Source: Cellulomonas alba (lineage in GTDB: Bacteria > Actinomycetota > Actinomycetes > Actinomycetales > Cellulomonadaceae). Taken from it: DNA of 64,000 nucleotides. The notes below the pieces were generated by a model. That model saw nothing but the letters and a program-made list of their open reading frames with translations. It had not been told where the DNA came from and ran no database searches. Within the stretch, counting starts at the first letter, position 1. Each line of letters starts with the position of its first letter. The translations under genes and the position numbers were made by a program. The stretch spans positions 1,901,461-1,965,460 of the forward strand of contig NZ_JAUCGQ010000001.1 of the NCBI RefSeq assembly GCF_030362835.1. Direction: 5' to 3'. Shown one piece after another: positions 48,833-60,355 of the stretch.

Positions 48833-49671
48833 CGAGCACCCGGACGACCGGAGACGCGCGCGGCCCGGAGGTGCGGCGGCAGAGCGCGGTGCGCGCCCTG
48901 TACGCCGGCAACGCGCGCGCGGTGCTCGGCCGCGAGCTCGCCGCGACGCGCAGCACCACCTGGACCGTGATCCTGTCCGGGTTCTTCGAGCCCGTCTTCT
49001 ACCTGCTCGCGATGGGCAAGGGGCTCGGCGCGTTCATCGGCGACGTGACGCTGCCGAGCGGCCAGGTCGTCAGCTACGCGGCCTTCATCGCTCCGGGTCT
49101 GCTCGCCGTGTCGGCGATGAACGGCGCGGTCTACGACTCGACGTGGAACGTGTTCTTCAAGATGAACATGGGCGGTCGGCTGTTCCAGTCGATGCTGACG
49201 ACATCGATCGGCCCGCTCGACGTGGCGCTCGGCGAGATCGCGTTCGCGCTGCTGCGCGGCGGCGCGTACGCCGCGGCGTTCCTCGTGATCATGCAGGTGC
49301 TCGGCCTCGTGCTCTCGCCGTGGGCGCTGCTCGCGGTCCCGGCGGTGCTGCTGATCGCGTTCGGCTTCGCGAGCATCGGCATGGCGATCACGAGCTACAT
49401 GACGACGATCCAGCAGATGGACGTCATCAACACCGTGCTCCTGCCGATGTTCCTGTTCTCGGCCACGTTCTACCCGATCACCGTGTACCCCGAGCCGGTG
49501 CAGTGGGTGGTCAAGGCGTTCCCGCTCTGGCACGCGGTCGAGCTGATCCGCGGGCTCACGACGGGCGCGCTGAGCGGCGCGATGCTCGGTCACCTCACGT
49601 ACTTCGTCGTGATGATCGCCGTCGGGATCACCTTCACCGCGAAGCGGCTGCGCGCGCTCTTCCTCGACTGA
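48829..49671 (+). CDS. ABC-2 type permease 2
   Basis: The 280-residue protein has six membrane helices and the ABC-2 signature DVINTVLLPMFLFSATFYPI. It shares layout with permease 1 but has a different N-terminal sequence, so the two are probably subunits of one heterodimer. A strong bidirectional hairpin follows. Confidence 0.88.
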   Translation: MTSTRTTGDARGPEVRRQSAVRALYAGNARAVLGRELAATRSTTWTVILSGFFEPVFYLLAMGKGLGAFIGDVTLPSGQVVSYAAFIAPGLLAVSAMNGAVYDSTWNVFFKMNMGGRLFQSMLTTSIGPLDVALGEIAFALLRGGAYAAAFLVIMQVLGLVLSPWALLAVPAVLLIAFGFASIGMAITSYMTTIQQMDVINTVLLPMFLFSATFYPITVYPEPVQWVVKAFPLWHAVELIRGLTTGALSGAMLGHLTYFVVMIAVGITFTAKRLRALFLD

Positions 49672-49682
49672 CGGGCCGGGCG

Positions 49683-49720
49683 CGACGACGCCCGCGGCCA
49701 CCGGACCGCGGGCGTCGTCG
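49683..49720. terminator. Bidirectional hairpin between the exporter and the cellulase
   Basis: A perfect 15-bp stem (CGACGACGCCCGCGG at 49683–49697 with its complement at 49706–49720) and eight-base loop serve the two convergent genes. Confidence 0.8.
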
Positions 49721-49726
49721 GCGCTG

Positions 49727-53514
<3,788 letters not shown>

Positions 53515-53641
53515 GGCGGGCTCCCGGCTCGTGGTCGTGGTTTCCCACACTCTGCCACCGCCGCCCGGGTTCCGCTCCGGCAGGCGGATCCGGGCCCGAC
53601 GGACCCCTCGCCTGCGGCGATGCCCGTGCGAGACTGGGCGC

Positions 53642-54181
53642 ATGTTCGCGACCCTGCACACGACCGCCGGTGACATCCGGATCGAGCTCTTCCCGAACCA
53701 CGCGCCGCGCACCGTGGAGAACTTCGTCGGGCTCGCCACGGGCTCGAAGGCGTGGACCGACCCGGCCACGGGCGCCGAGCGCACCGACCCGCTCTACGCG
53801 GGCATCGTGTTCCACCGCGTCATCTCGGGCTTCATGATCCAGGGCGGCGACCCGCTCGGGACCGGCCGCGGCGGCCCGGGCTACAACTTCGACGACGAGA
53901 TCCACCCCGAGCTCACGTTCTCGGAGCCTTATCTCCTCGCGATGGCCAACGCGGGCAAGCGCCTCGACCCGGCGACCGGCCGCGTCGGCGGCACCAACGG
54001 CTCGCAGTTCTTCATCTCGGTCGCGCCGACCACGTGGCTCAACGGCAAGCACACGATCTTCGGCAAGGTCGCGGACGACGAGAGCCGTGCGGTGGTCGAC
54101 GCGATCGCCGAGACGCCGGTCCGTCCGGGCGACCGCCCGGTGCAGGACGTCGTCATCAGCTCGGTCACCGTCGAGGACTGA
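53642..54181 (+). CDS. Cyclophilin-type peptidyl-prolyl cis-trans isomerase
   Basis: The 179-residue cytoplasmic protein has the cyclophilin motifs FHRVISGFMIQGGDP (catalytic Arg), GTNGSQFFISVAPTTWLNGKHTIFGKV, and NFVGLATG near the N-terminus. It accelerates proline isomerisation during folding. It follows the tRNA-Ala region in other actinobacteria (PpiA position), so it marks the right-hand end of the accessory block. No signal peptide. Confidence 0.95.
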   Translation: MFATLHTTAGDIRIELFPNHAPRTVENFVGLATGSKAWTDPATGAERTDPLYAGIVFHRVISGFMIQGGDPLGTGRGGPGYNFDDEIHPELTFSEPYLLAMANAGKRLDPATGRVGGTNGSQFFISVAPTTWLNGKHTIFGKVADDESRAVVDAIAETPVRPGDRPVQDVVISSVTVED

Positions 54182-54183
54182 CC

Positions 54184-55035
54184 ATCAGCAGCTCCACCCC
54201 TGCCCCGGGCGCGCCGGTCGCGCCGCCGGTCTGCCCGCGACACCCCGACCGGGTGTCGTACGTGCGGTGCCAGCGATGCGACCGGCCCGTCTGCCCCGAC
54301 TGTCAGCGGCCCGCCGCCGTGGGCGTGCAGTGCGTCGACTGCGTCGCGGAGGCGGCCGCGCAGACGCGACAGCCGCGCACGGTGCTCGGCGGCCAGGTGC
54401 GCGCCGGTGCGCCGGTCGTCACCATCACGATCATCGTCATCAACATCGCGGCGTACGTGCTGCAGCAGGTCGTGCCGGGGTTCACCAGCCACTGGATCTT
54501 CAGCCCGCGGATCGACAGCCACGACTACGTGCGCATGCTGAGCACGGCCTTCCTGCACGCGTCGATCACGCACATCGGCCTCAACATGGTGACGCTGTGG
54601 TTCGTCGGCCCGTTCCTGGAGAACGCGCTCGGTCGCATCCGGTACGCCGTGCTGTACCTCGTCTGCGCGTTCGGCGGGTCCGTCGGTGTCGTGGTGATCG
54701 CGCAGCTCACTCACTCGTGGCCGTCGGGGGTCGTCGGTGCGTCGGGTGCGATCTTCGGCCTGTTCGGCGCGGTGTTCGCCGTCATGCGCCGCATGGGCGG
54801 CGACATCCGCTCGATCCTCACGCTGATCGTGCTGAACCTGGTGCTCGGGTTCGTGGTCGCGAACATCTCGTGGCAGGCGCACGTCGGCGGCCTCGTCACC
54901 GGTGCCGTGCTCGCCGCCGCGTACGCCTACGCGCCGAGGAAGTGGCAGAAGGCCACGGCGTGGGTCGCGCCCATCGTCGTGGTCGCGTTGCTGGTGCTCG
55001 CGCTGCGGGCGGCGTACGCGGCCGCCGGCCTCTGA
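54184..55035 (+). CDS. Rhomboid-family intramembrane serine protease with N-terminal zinc-binding box
   Basis: The product (about 283 residues) has an N-terminal cysteine/histidine box (CPRHPDRVSYVRCQRC, VCPDC, VQCVDC) and six membrane helices. Rhomboid catalytic motifs are GASGAIFGL (Ser) and AHVGG (His). It cleaves membrane proteins within the bilayer. No ATG, GTG or TTG lies in a sensible place: GAGGA at 54173–54177 fits an ATC at 54184 by spacing, and CTG 54178 would overlap the previous stop. A GTG at 54256 would delete the first zinc ligands. The start is therefore uncertain. Confidence 0.85.
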   Translation: MSSSTPAPGAPVAPPVCPRHPDRVSYVRCQRCDRPVCPDCQRPAAVGVQCVDCVAEAAAQTRQPRTVLGGQVRAGAPVVTITIIVINIAAYVLQQVVPGFTSHWIFSPRIDSHDYVRMLSTAFLHASITHIGLNMVTLWFVGPFLENALGRIRYAVLYLVCAFGGSVGVVVIAQLTHSWPSGVVGASGAIFGLFGAVFAVMRRMGGDIRSILTLIVLNLVLGFVVANISWQAHVGGLVTGAVLAAAYAYAPRKWQKATAWVAPIVVVALLVLALRAAYAAAGL

Positions 55036-55145
55036 CCGCTCGTCGCTCGTCGGGCTTCGTACCGGCCGTCCCCAGAGCGCCCGCCCGTCGTCCCCAGGCG
55101 AGCTGTGCGCGACTCCGCGCGTCCCGCGGCCGTCCCCAGGTCTGA

Positions 55146-55182
55146 CCACAGCTGTGGAATTACACCGGTGTAGTTATCCACA
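55146..55182. promoter_or_regulatory. Palindromes and a perfect DnaA box between rhomboid and crgA
   Basis: CCACAGCTGTGG (55146–55157) and TACACCGGTGTA (55161–55172) are perfect 12-bp palindromes. They are immediately followed by the consensus DnaA box TTATCCACA (55174–55182). The cluster lies downstream of both convergent genes, 25 kb from oriC. Confidence 0.6.
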
Positions 55183-55238
55183 GCTGTGTCCACCGCTGGG
55201 GACGGCGCGGGTCCGCCGTCCCTGTCGTCAGGGTGAGG

Positions 55239-55487
55239 TCAGCGCCAGCGCGTCGTCATGCCGAACCCGGCGATGATCAGCACGAAGCCGATCGCCAGGT
55301 TCCACTGCTCGATGCCCGGGATCGGGTACTTGCTCTGCGACAGGTAGGTCACGACGATCCAGGCGAGGCCGGCGACCATCAGGCCGACCATCACCGGGAC
55401 GAACCACGGCGGGTTGACCTTCGGCGCGGCCGACTTCGCGGCCGGCGGCGTGTAGGTGGCCTTCTTGCGCGACCGAGACTCGGGCAC
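55239..55487 (-). CDS. crgA: Cell division protein CrgA
   Basis: The 82-residue protein has the CrgA N-terminus PESRSRKKATYTPP, two membrane helices (about 30–52 and 60–80) and ends FGMTTRWR. CrgA links FtsZ, FtsI and other divisome parts at the septum. GTG 55487 is chosen because CAGGAG lies eight bases upstream; an upstream frame to 55526 lacks a good site. It heads the conserved crgA–DUF881–pabA/trpG–pknB locus. Confidence 0.94.
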   Translation of the reverse strand: MPESRSRKKATYTPPAAKSAAPKVNPPWFVPVMVGLMVAGLAWIVVTYLSQSKYPIPGIEQWNLAIGFVLIIAGFGMTTRWR

Positions 55488-55530
55488 TGGCTCGCTCCTG
55501 TCCAAGCGGGGTGGCTCGACGGCCACGGAC

Positions 55531-55554
55531 GATCTCGGCTCCTTCGCCGAGATC
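55531..55554. repeat. Inverted repeat between divergent crgA and DUF881
   Basis: GATCTCGGC-TCCTTC-GCCGAGATC is a perfect 9-bp stem with a six-base loop in the divergent region. It may be an operator or a leader hairpin of crgA. Confidence 0.45.
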
Positions 55555-55659
55555 CTGGGTGGAACTCGTGTGGTCAGCCGTACGGCCCACGGACCGCACA
55601 GTCTGGTGACCTAGCCTAGTGGGCACCCGACGAGGGTCGGACCCCCGAAGGAGCCCCCC

Positions 55660-56532
55660 GTGAACGAGCACCCCCACCGGGCCCGTCGCCTCGTCGCGCG
55701 CGGCACGCTGACGGTCGCTCTGGTGCTCGCTCTCTCGGGTGCCCTGTTCGCGGCGAACGCGAAGTTCGCGCACGCGCAGGGCGGCGGCCGGGACCCCGAG
55801 GACCTGGCCGGGCTGACGAAGGTCGAGACCGATCGCGTCACGCGGCTGTCGAAGCAGGTGGACGGGCTGAGCCAGCAGGTCGCGCAGCTCACGGACCGCG
55901 AGAACGTCGCGAACGGCGACCTGATCGGCTCGCCCGGCGCGGGGTACGTCGTCGAGGGCGGCGCGGTGCCCGTGACGGGGCCGGGCGTCACCGTGCGGCT
56001 CGACGACGCGCCGCAGGACGCGCCGCTGCGCGACGACGTCAGCCCCGACGTCCTCGTCGTGCACCAGCAGGACATCCAGGGCGTGATGAACGCGCTCTGG
56101 GCCGGCGGCGCGGAGGCGATGGCGCTCGAGGACCAGCGCGTCATCTCCACGAGCGCGTTCCGGTGCGTGGGCAACGTGCTGCGGCTCGAGGGCCGCCTCT
56201 ACTCGCCGCCGTACGAGGTCCGCGCGATCGGAGACCCCACCCGGCTGCGCGCCGCGCTCGACGCCTCGCCCGCGGTGCAGGCCTACCTGCGCGACGCCGA
56301 CGAGGTCGGGCTCGGCTGGTCCGTCACGAACGCGTCCTCGCCGCTCGAGCTGCCCGCCTACTCGGGCGCCACCGACCTCACCGCGGCGACCGTCCCTCCG
56401 GGCACGCCGGTGCTGCCGGGTCTCGACGCCGCCGGTGCGGAGGCGAAGCTCGCGCCGGCGTCGGGGTCGCCGAGCGCCAGCCCCACCCCGACCTCGTCCG
56501 ACGCCCTGCCCACCCGCGGGACCCACCGGTGA
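55660..56532 (+). CDS. DUF881 divisome-locus protein
   Basis: The 290-residue protein has an N-terminal membrane anchor or signal (about 16–38) and a short coiled coil (about 55–80, VTRLSKQVDGLSQQVAQLTD). The DUF881 domain (about 95–225) contains VLVVHQQDIQGVMNALWAGGAEAMALEDQRV and SPPYEVRAIGDP. A Pro/Ser/Thr tail ends it. It is the Rv0012-like neighbour of crgA; function unknown, likely envelope. GTG 55660 has GAAGGAG upstream. Confidence 0.88.
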   Translation: MNEHPHRARRLVARGTLTVALVLALSGALFAANAKFAHAQGGGRDPEDLAGLTKVETDRVTRLSKQVDGLSQQVAQLTDRENVANGDLIGSPGAGYVVEGGAVPVTGPGVTVRLDDAPQDAPLRDDVSPDVLVVHQQDIQGVMNALWAGGAEAMALEDQRVISTSAFRCVGNVLRLEGRLYSPPYEVRAIGDPTRLRAALDASPAVQAYLRDADEVGLGWSVTNASSPLELPAYSGATDLTAATVPPGTPVLPGLDAAGAEAKLAPASGSPSASPTPTSSDALPTRGTHR

Positions 56533-57461
56533 GCGCGCCCGAGCACGCCGGCGTGCCGGTCGACCCGCAGGGGGCCGCCCGCGTCGAGCCTGCGGCTCCC
56601 GGATCGCCTGCGCCCGGTGACGAGCGGGGCGCACCCAGCGTGAAGGCCCGTCCGTCGCGCGCCCACTCGATCGTGTTCGGCACCGTCGGCGTCATCGGCG
56701 AGCTGCTGATCACGGCCGGGGTGCTGCTGTTCGGCTTCCTCGCCTGGCAGCTGTGGTGGACCGACGTGCAGGGCGACAAGGCGCAGGCGCAGATCGTCGA
56801 CGACTTCGCGACCGACCCGGTGCCGACCACGACGCCGACGGTCGCGGGCGAGGCAGCCCGCGTCAAGATCGCGACCCCGCGGCACGACGAGCCGCCGGTC
56901 GACAAGGCGCCCGCGCACGCCGTCACGTTCGCGACCGTCCAGGTGCCGCGGTGGCACGGCATCGGCGCCAAGCCGATCAGCGAGGGCATCGACCGCGCGA
57001 CCGTGCTCAACCCCAAGGGCGTCGGGCACTACCCGGGCACGCAGATGCCGGGCGACGTCGGCAACTTCGCGACGGCCGGCCACCGGACCACGTACGGCAA
57101 GCCGTACCACCGGATCGCGGAGCTCAAGGTCGGCGACCCGATCGTCATCCGCACCAAGACGACCTGGTACGTGTACCGGATGGTGTCCAAGGAGATCGTG
57201 TACCCGAACGACGTCGGGGTGATCGCGCCCGTGCCCGACCAGCCGGGCAAGAAGCCGACGAAGCGCATGATCACCATGACGAGCTGCACGCCGATGTACT
57301 CGGCCGCGCAGCGGTACGTGGTCCACGGCGAGCTCGACTACTGGGCGCCCATTAGCAGCGGGATCCCCGTCGAGCTGCTCGGCACCAAGGGCAACCCCTC
57401 GCTCGCCGACGCCGGGCTGACGTCGATGCCGACGTCCACGTCGACCCTCGGGGGGCGCTGA
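56529..57461 (+). CDS. Class E sortase
   Basis: The 310-residue membrane-bound transpeptidase has a Pro/Ala N-terminal tail, a membrane helix (about 55–78) and a C-terminal sortase domain (about 135–290). The catalytic triad is visible: His185 in TAGHRTTYG, Cys253 in TSCTPM and Arg262 in QRYVVHG. Class E enzymes attach LAXTG-type substrates to the wall in high-GC Gram-positives. No obvious sortase substrate is in the window. It overlaps DUF881 by four bases. Confidence 0.92.
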   Translation: MSAPEHAGVPVDPQGAARVEPAAPGSPAPGDERGAPSVKARPSRAHSIVFGTVGVIGELLITAGVLLFGFLAWQLWWTDVQGDKAQAQIVDDFATDPVPTTTPTVAGEAARVKIATPRHDEPPVDKAPAHAVTFATVQVPRWHGIGAKPISEGIDRATVLNPKGVGHYPGTQMPGDVGNFATAGHRTTYGKPYHRIAELKVGDPIVIRTKTTWYVYRMVSKEIVYPNDVGVIAPVPDQPGKKPTKRMITMTSCTPMYSAAQRYVVHGELDYWAPISSGIPVELLGTKGNPSLADAGLTSMPTSTSTLGGR

Positions 57462-57619
57462 TGTACGCGTGGCTGTGGCGGCACCTGCCGGGTCCGGTGG
57501 CGGTCCGCGTGCTGATCCTGCTCGTGCTCGCGGCCGCGGTGCTCGTAGCATGCTTCGCCTGGGTCTACCCGGCGCTCGCGCCGCTCATGCCCTTCAACGA
57601 CACGACGGTCGGCAACTGA
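57461..57619 (+). CDS. 52-residue membrane protein downstream of sortase E
   Basis: The ATG at 57461 overlaps the sortase stop (TGATG). The product is MYAWLWRHLPGP then one membrane helix (about 15–40) and a short extracytoplasmic tail ending NDTTVGN. It ends 47 bp before pabA/trpG. No family named; the coupling suggests it works with the sortase or divisome genes. Confidence 0.8.
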   Translation: MYAWLWRHLPGPVAVRVLILLVLAAAVLVACFAWVYPALAPLMPFNDTTVGN

Positions 57620-57666
57620 TCGGTCACCGCCGTGACTCCGAGCGCAGCCGTGACAGGAGCTCTGCC

Positions 57667-58290
57667 GTGACGAAGATCCTCGTGGTCGACAACTACGACT
57701 CGTTCGTCTACACGATCGTCGGCTACCTGCAGCAGCTCGGGGCCGAGACGATCGTGGTGCGCAACGACGCCGTGCCGGACGACTGGCGCGAGCAGGGCTA
57801 CGACGGCGTGCTGGTCTCGCCCGGCCCGGGCACGCCCGCCGAGGCCGGCGCGAGCATCCGCGTCATCCGCGAGTGCGCCGAGTCGGGGACGCCGATGCTC
57901 GGCGTGTGCCTCGGCCACCAGGCGCTCGGGGAGGTGTTCGGCGGCACCGTCACGCACGCGCCCGAGCTGATGCACGGCAAGACGAGCGCCGTCGAGCACG
58001 ACGACACCGGGGTGCTGCGCGGGCTGCCGTCGCCGTTCACCGCGACGCGCTACCACTCGCTCGCCGTGGTCGACGGGACCGTGTCCGACGAGCTCGTCGT
58101 CACGGCCCGGACGCACGGCATCATCATGGGACTGCAGCACCGGACGCTGCCGCTGCACGGCGTTCAGTTCCACCCCGAGTCGGTGCTGACCGAGGGCGGC
58201 CACCGGCTGCTCGCGAACTGGCTCGAGCTGTGCGGCGACCGCGAGGCCGTCGCCCGGTCCGAGGGGCTGCACCCGCTCGTCCGGCTCTGA
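57667..58290 (+). CDS. Aminodeoxychorismate/anthranilate synthase component II (glutamine amidotransferase)
   Basis: The 207-residue class I amidotransferase has ILVVDNYDSFVYTIVGYL at the N-terminus. The catalytic Cys is in GVCLGHQALGEVFGG and the His/Glu pair is in HGVQFHPESVLTEGG. It supplies ammonia to a chorismate-using partner for folate (PabB) or tryptophan (TrpE), neither of which is here. In mycobacteria the same spot is called trpG. GTG start 57667. Confidence 0.92.
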   Translation: MTKILVVDNYDSFVYTIVGYLQQLGAETIVVRNDAVPDDWREQGYDGVLVSPGPGTPAEAGASIRVIRECAESGTPMLGVCLGHQALGEVFGGTVTHAPELMHGKTSAVEHDDTGVLRGLPSPFTATRYHSLAVVDGTVSDELVVTARTHGIIMGLQHRTLPLHGVQFHPESVLTEGGHRLLANWLELCGDREAVARSEGLHPLVRL

Positions 58291-58317
58291 CCCGGCGCTC
58301 GTCCGCGTAGACAGCGA

Positions 58318-58354
58318 AGGGCCCGGCCCGCCTGGTGTGGCGGGACCGGGCCCT
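58318..58354. terminator. Bidirectional hairpin between pabA/trpG and pknB
   Basis: AGGGCCCGGCCCGCC pairs with GGCGGG-A-CCGGGCCCT with one bulged A, between convergent genes. Confidence 0.7.
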
Positions 58355-58369
58355 CCCCGTCGGTGGGCG

Positions 58370-60355
58370 TCAGCCTCCGGTCGGCGCGCCGGTGGGGTCT
58401 CCGCCCGCTCCGCTGCCGTCGGAGACGTGGATCTCGATCGGCGTGCCCGGGTCCACCTTCTGGCCGCCGGACGGGTTGGTGAACAACACCGTGTCCTGGG
58501 GCTGGGCGGACGGGTCGGCGACCTTCTTGACGTTCGTCAGGCCCGCGTCGGCGAGCCGGGCGACCGCCTGGTCGTACGTCAGGCCGACGAGGTCGTTCGG
58601 CACCGTCACCTGCTGCGGCGCCTGCGCGACCTGGATCGTCACCTTGGCGCCCTGCCGCACCAGCGTCGTGGCGTCGGGGCTCTGCGAGACGACCGTGCCC
58701 TCGGGCTTGTCGGACTCGATCGTCTCCACGACGACCGTCAGCTTCGCCTTCGTGATCGCGGTCTCCGCGGCGTCCTGCGTCTTGCCGACGACGTTCGGCA
58801 CGTGGACGTTGCCCGTCGAGACGTACAGGACGACGGGGGTCCCGGCCGGGACCGTCTGGTCGGCGGCGGGGTCGGTCTTGGTGACCTCGCCCTCCGGGAA
58901 GTTCGGGTTGTCGTCCTGCTTGCGGGCCGGCGAGACCGTGAGGTGCGCGTCGGTGAGGGCCTGGGTGGCCTCCTCCTCGCTCTTGCCGGAGACGTCGGGA
59001 ACGGTGACCGTGCCCGCGCCCGTCGAGACGGTGACCTGGACGGTGGAGCCCTTCTCGGCCGACGCGTCGGCGGGCGGGTCGGTCTTGATGACCTTGCCGG
59101 CGTCGACGGTGTCGGACGCGGCTTCGGCGCGCTGGAAGACCAGGTCCGCTTGTTCGATCTTGGTGCGCGCCTGCGCCTCCGTGAGGCCCACGACGTCCGG
59201 GACCGCGACGTGCGACGTGTCGGCCTTGTTGGCGTTGGCGACGAGCAGCGCGATGATCCCCGCGACCGCGAGGACCGCGATCGCGATGAGCGTCCACAGC
59301 ACCCAGCGCCGCGGGCCGCCCTCCTGCTCCTCGTCGATCGGGCCCTCGACGACCGCGGGCAGCCCGGTGGTCGCCCACGGCGGGCTCGCGGGCGGGAGCG
59401 TCTGCGTCGCAGCGGCGGCCGGGGCCATCACCTGCGTCGCCTCGCCCGCCGCGGCGGGGATCACGGCAGCGCCGACCGCGGGTGCCGCGACGGCACCGCC
59501 GCGCAGCACCGCCTCGAGGTCGGAGCGGAACTCGGCGGCGGTCGAGTACCGCGCGTCGCGGTCCTTGGTCAGCGACTTGGCGGTGACGCGGTCGAGCGAC
59601 TCGGGGACGTCGGACGCGAACGCGCTGGGGACGGGCGCGATCTCGCGGACGTGCTGGTACGCGACGGCGACCGGCGAGTCGCCGGTGAACGGCGGGCGGC
59701 CCGTCAGCAGCTCGAACAGCAGGCAGCCGGTCGAGTAGAGGTCGGAGCGCGCGTCGACCTGCTCGCCGCGTGCCTGCTCGGGCGACAGGTACTGCGCGGT
59801 GCCGATGACGGCCTGCGTCTGCGTCATCGTGGCGGCCGAGTCGGCGACCGCGCGCGCGATGCCGAAGTCCATGACCTTGACCGCGCCCGTCGGCGTGAGC
59901 ATGACGTTCGCGGGCTTGATGTCCCGGTGCACGATGCCCGCGTGGTGCGAGTACTCCAGCGCCGAGAGAACGCCGGCCGTGATCTCGACCGCCTCCTCGA
60001 TCGGCACCGCGCTGCCGTCGCGCAGGATGTCGCGGACCGTGTGGCCCTCGACGTACTCCATGACGATGAACGGCACGTGCGCGACGACGCCCGTCGCCTC
60101 GGTGACGATGTCCTCGCCGGTGTCGTAGACCGCGACGATCGCGGGGTGGTTCAGCGCCGCGGCGGCCTGCGCCTCGCGCCGGAACCGGTTCTGGAACGAG
60201 GGGTCGCGTGCCAGGTCCGAGCGCAGGATCTTGATCGCGACCGTGCGGCCGAGCCGGGTGTCGTGGCCGATGTGCACCTCGGCCATGCCACCTCGGCCGA
60301 TGAGCTCACCGACCTCGTACCTGCCGGCGAGGATCCTGTGTCCGTCGTCCACCAC
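58370..60355 (-). CDS. pknB: Serine/threonine protein kinase PknB with PASTA domains
   Basis: The 661-residue membrane kinase has the catalytic domain at 12–285: Gly loop GRGGMAEV, Lys42, HRD at 143–145, DFG from 163, activation-loop threonines in ATMTQTQAVIGTAQYLSPE. A juxtamembrane linker, one membrane helix (351–373) and four extracytoplasmic PASTA repeats from residue 382 follow; these bind muropeptides or lipid II. It controls growth and division, and the MurJ pseudokinase is a known type of target in mycobacteria. The start GTG 60355 touches the pknA stop. Confidence 0.96.
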   Translation of the reverse strand: MVDDGHRILAGRYEVGELIGRGGMAEVHIGHDTRLGRTVAIKILRSDLARDPSFQNRFRREAQAAAALNHPAIVAVYDTGEDIVTEATGVVAHVPFIVMEYVEGHTVRDILRDGSAVPIEEAVEITAGVLSALEYSHHAGIVHRDIKPANVMLTPTGAVKVMDFGIARAVADSAATMTQTQAVIGTAQYLSPEQARGEQVDARSDLYSTGCLLFELLTGRPPFTGDSPVAVAYQHVREIAPVPSAFASDVPESLDRVTAKSLTKDRDARYSTAAEFRSDLEAVLRGGAVAAPAVGAAVIPAAAGEATQVMAPAAAATQTLPPASPPWATTGLPAVVEGPIDEEQEGGPRRWVLWTLIAIAVLAVAGIIALLVANANKADTSHVAVPDVVGLTEAQARTKIEQADLVFQRAEAASDTVDAGKVIKTDPPADASAEKGSTVQVTVSTGAGTVTVPDVSGKSEEEATQALTDAHLTVSPARKQDDNPNFPEGEVTKTDPAADQTVPAGTPVVLYVSTGNVHVPNVVGKTQDAAETAITKAKLTVVVETIESDKPEGTVVSQSPDATTLVRQGAKVTIQVAQAPQQVTVPNDLVGLTYDQAVARLADAGLTNVKKVADPSAQPQDTVLFTNPSGGQKVDPGTPIEIHVSDGSGAGGDPTGAPTGG

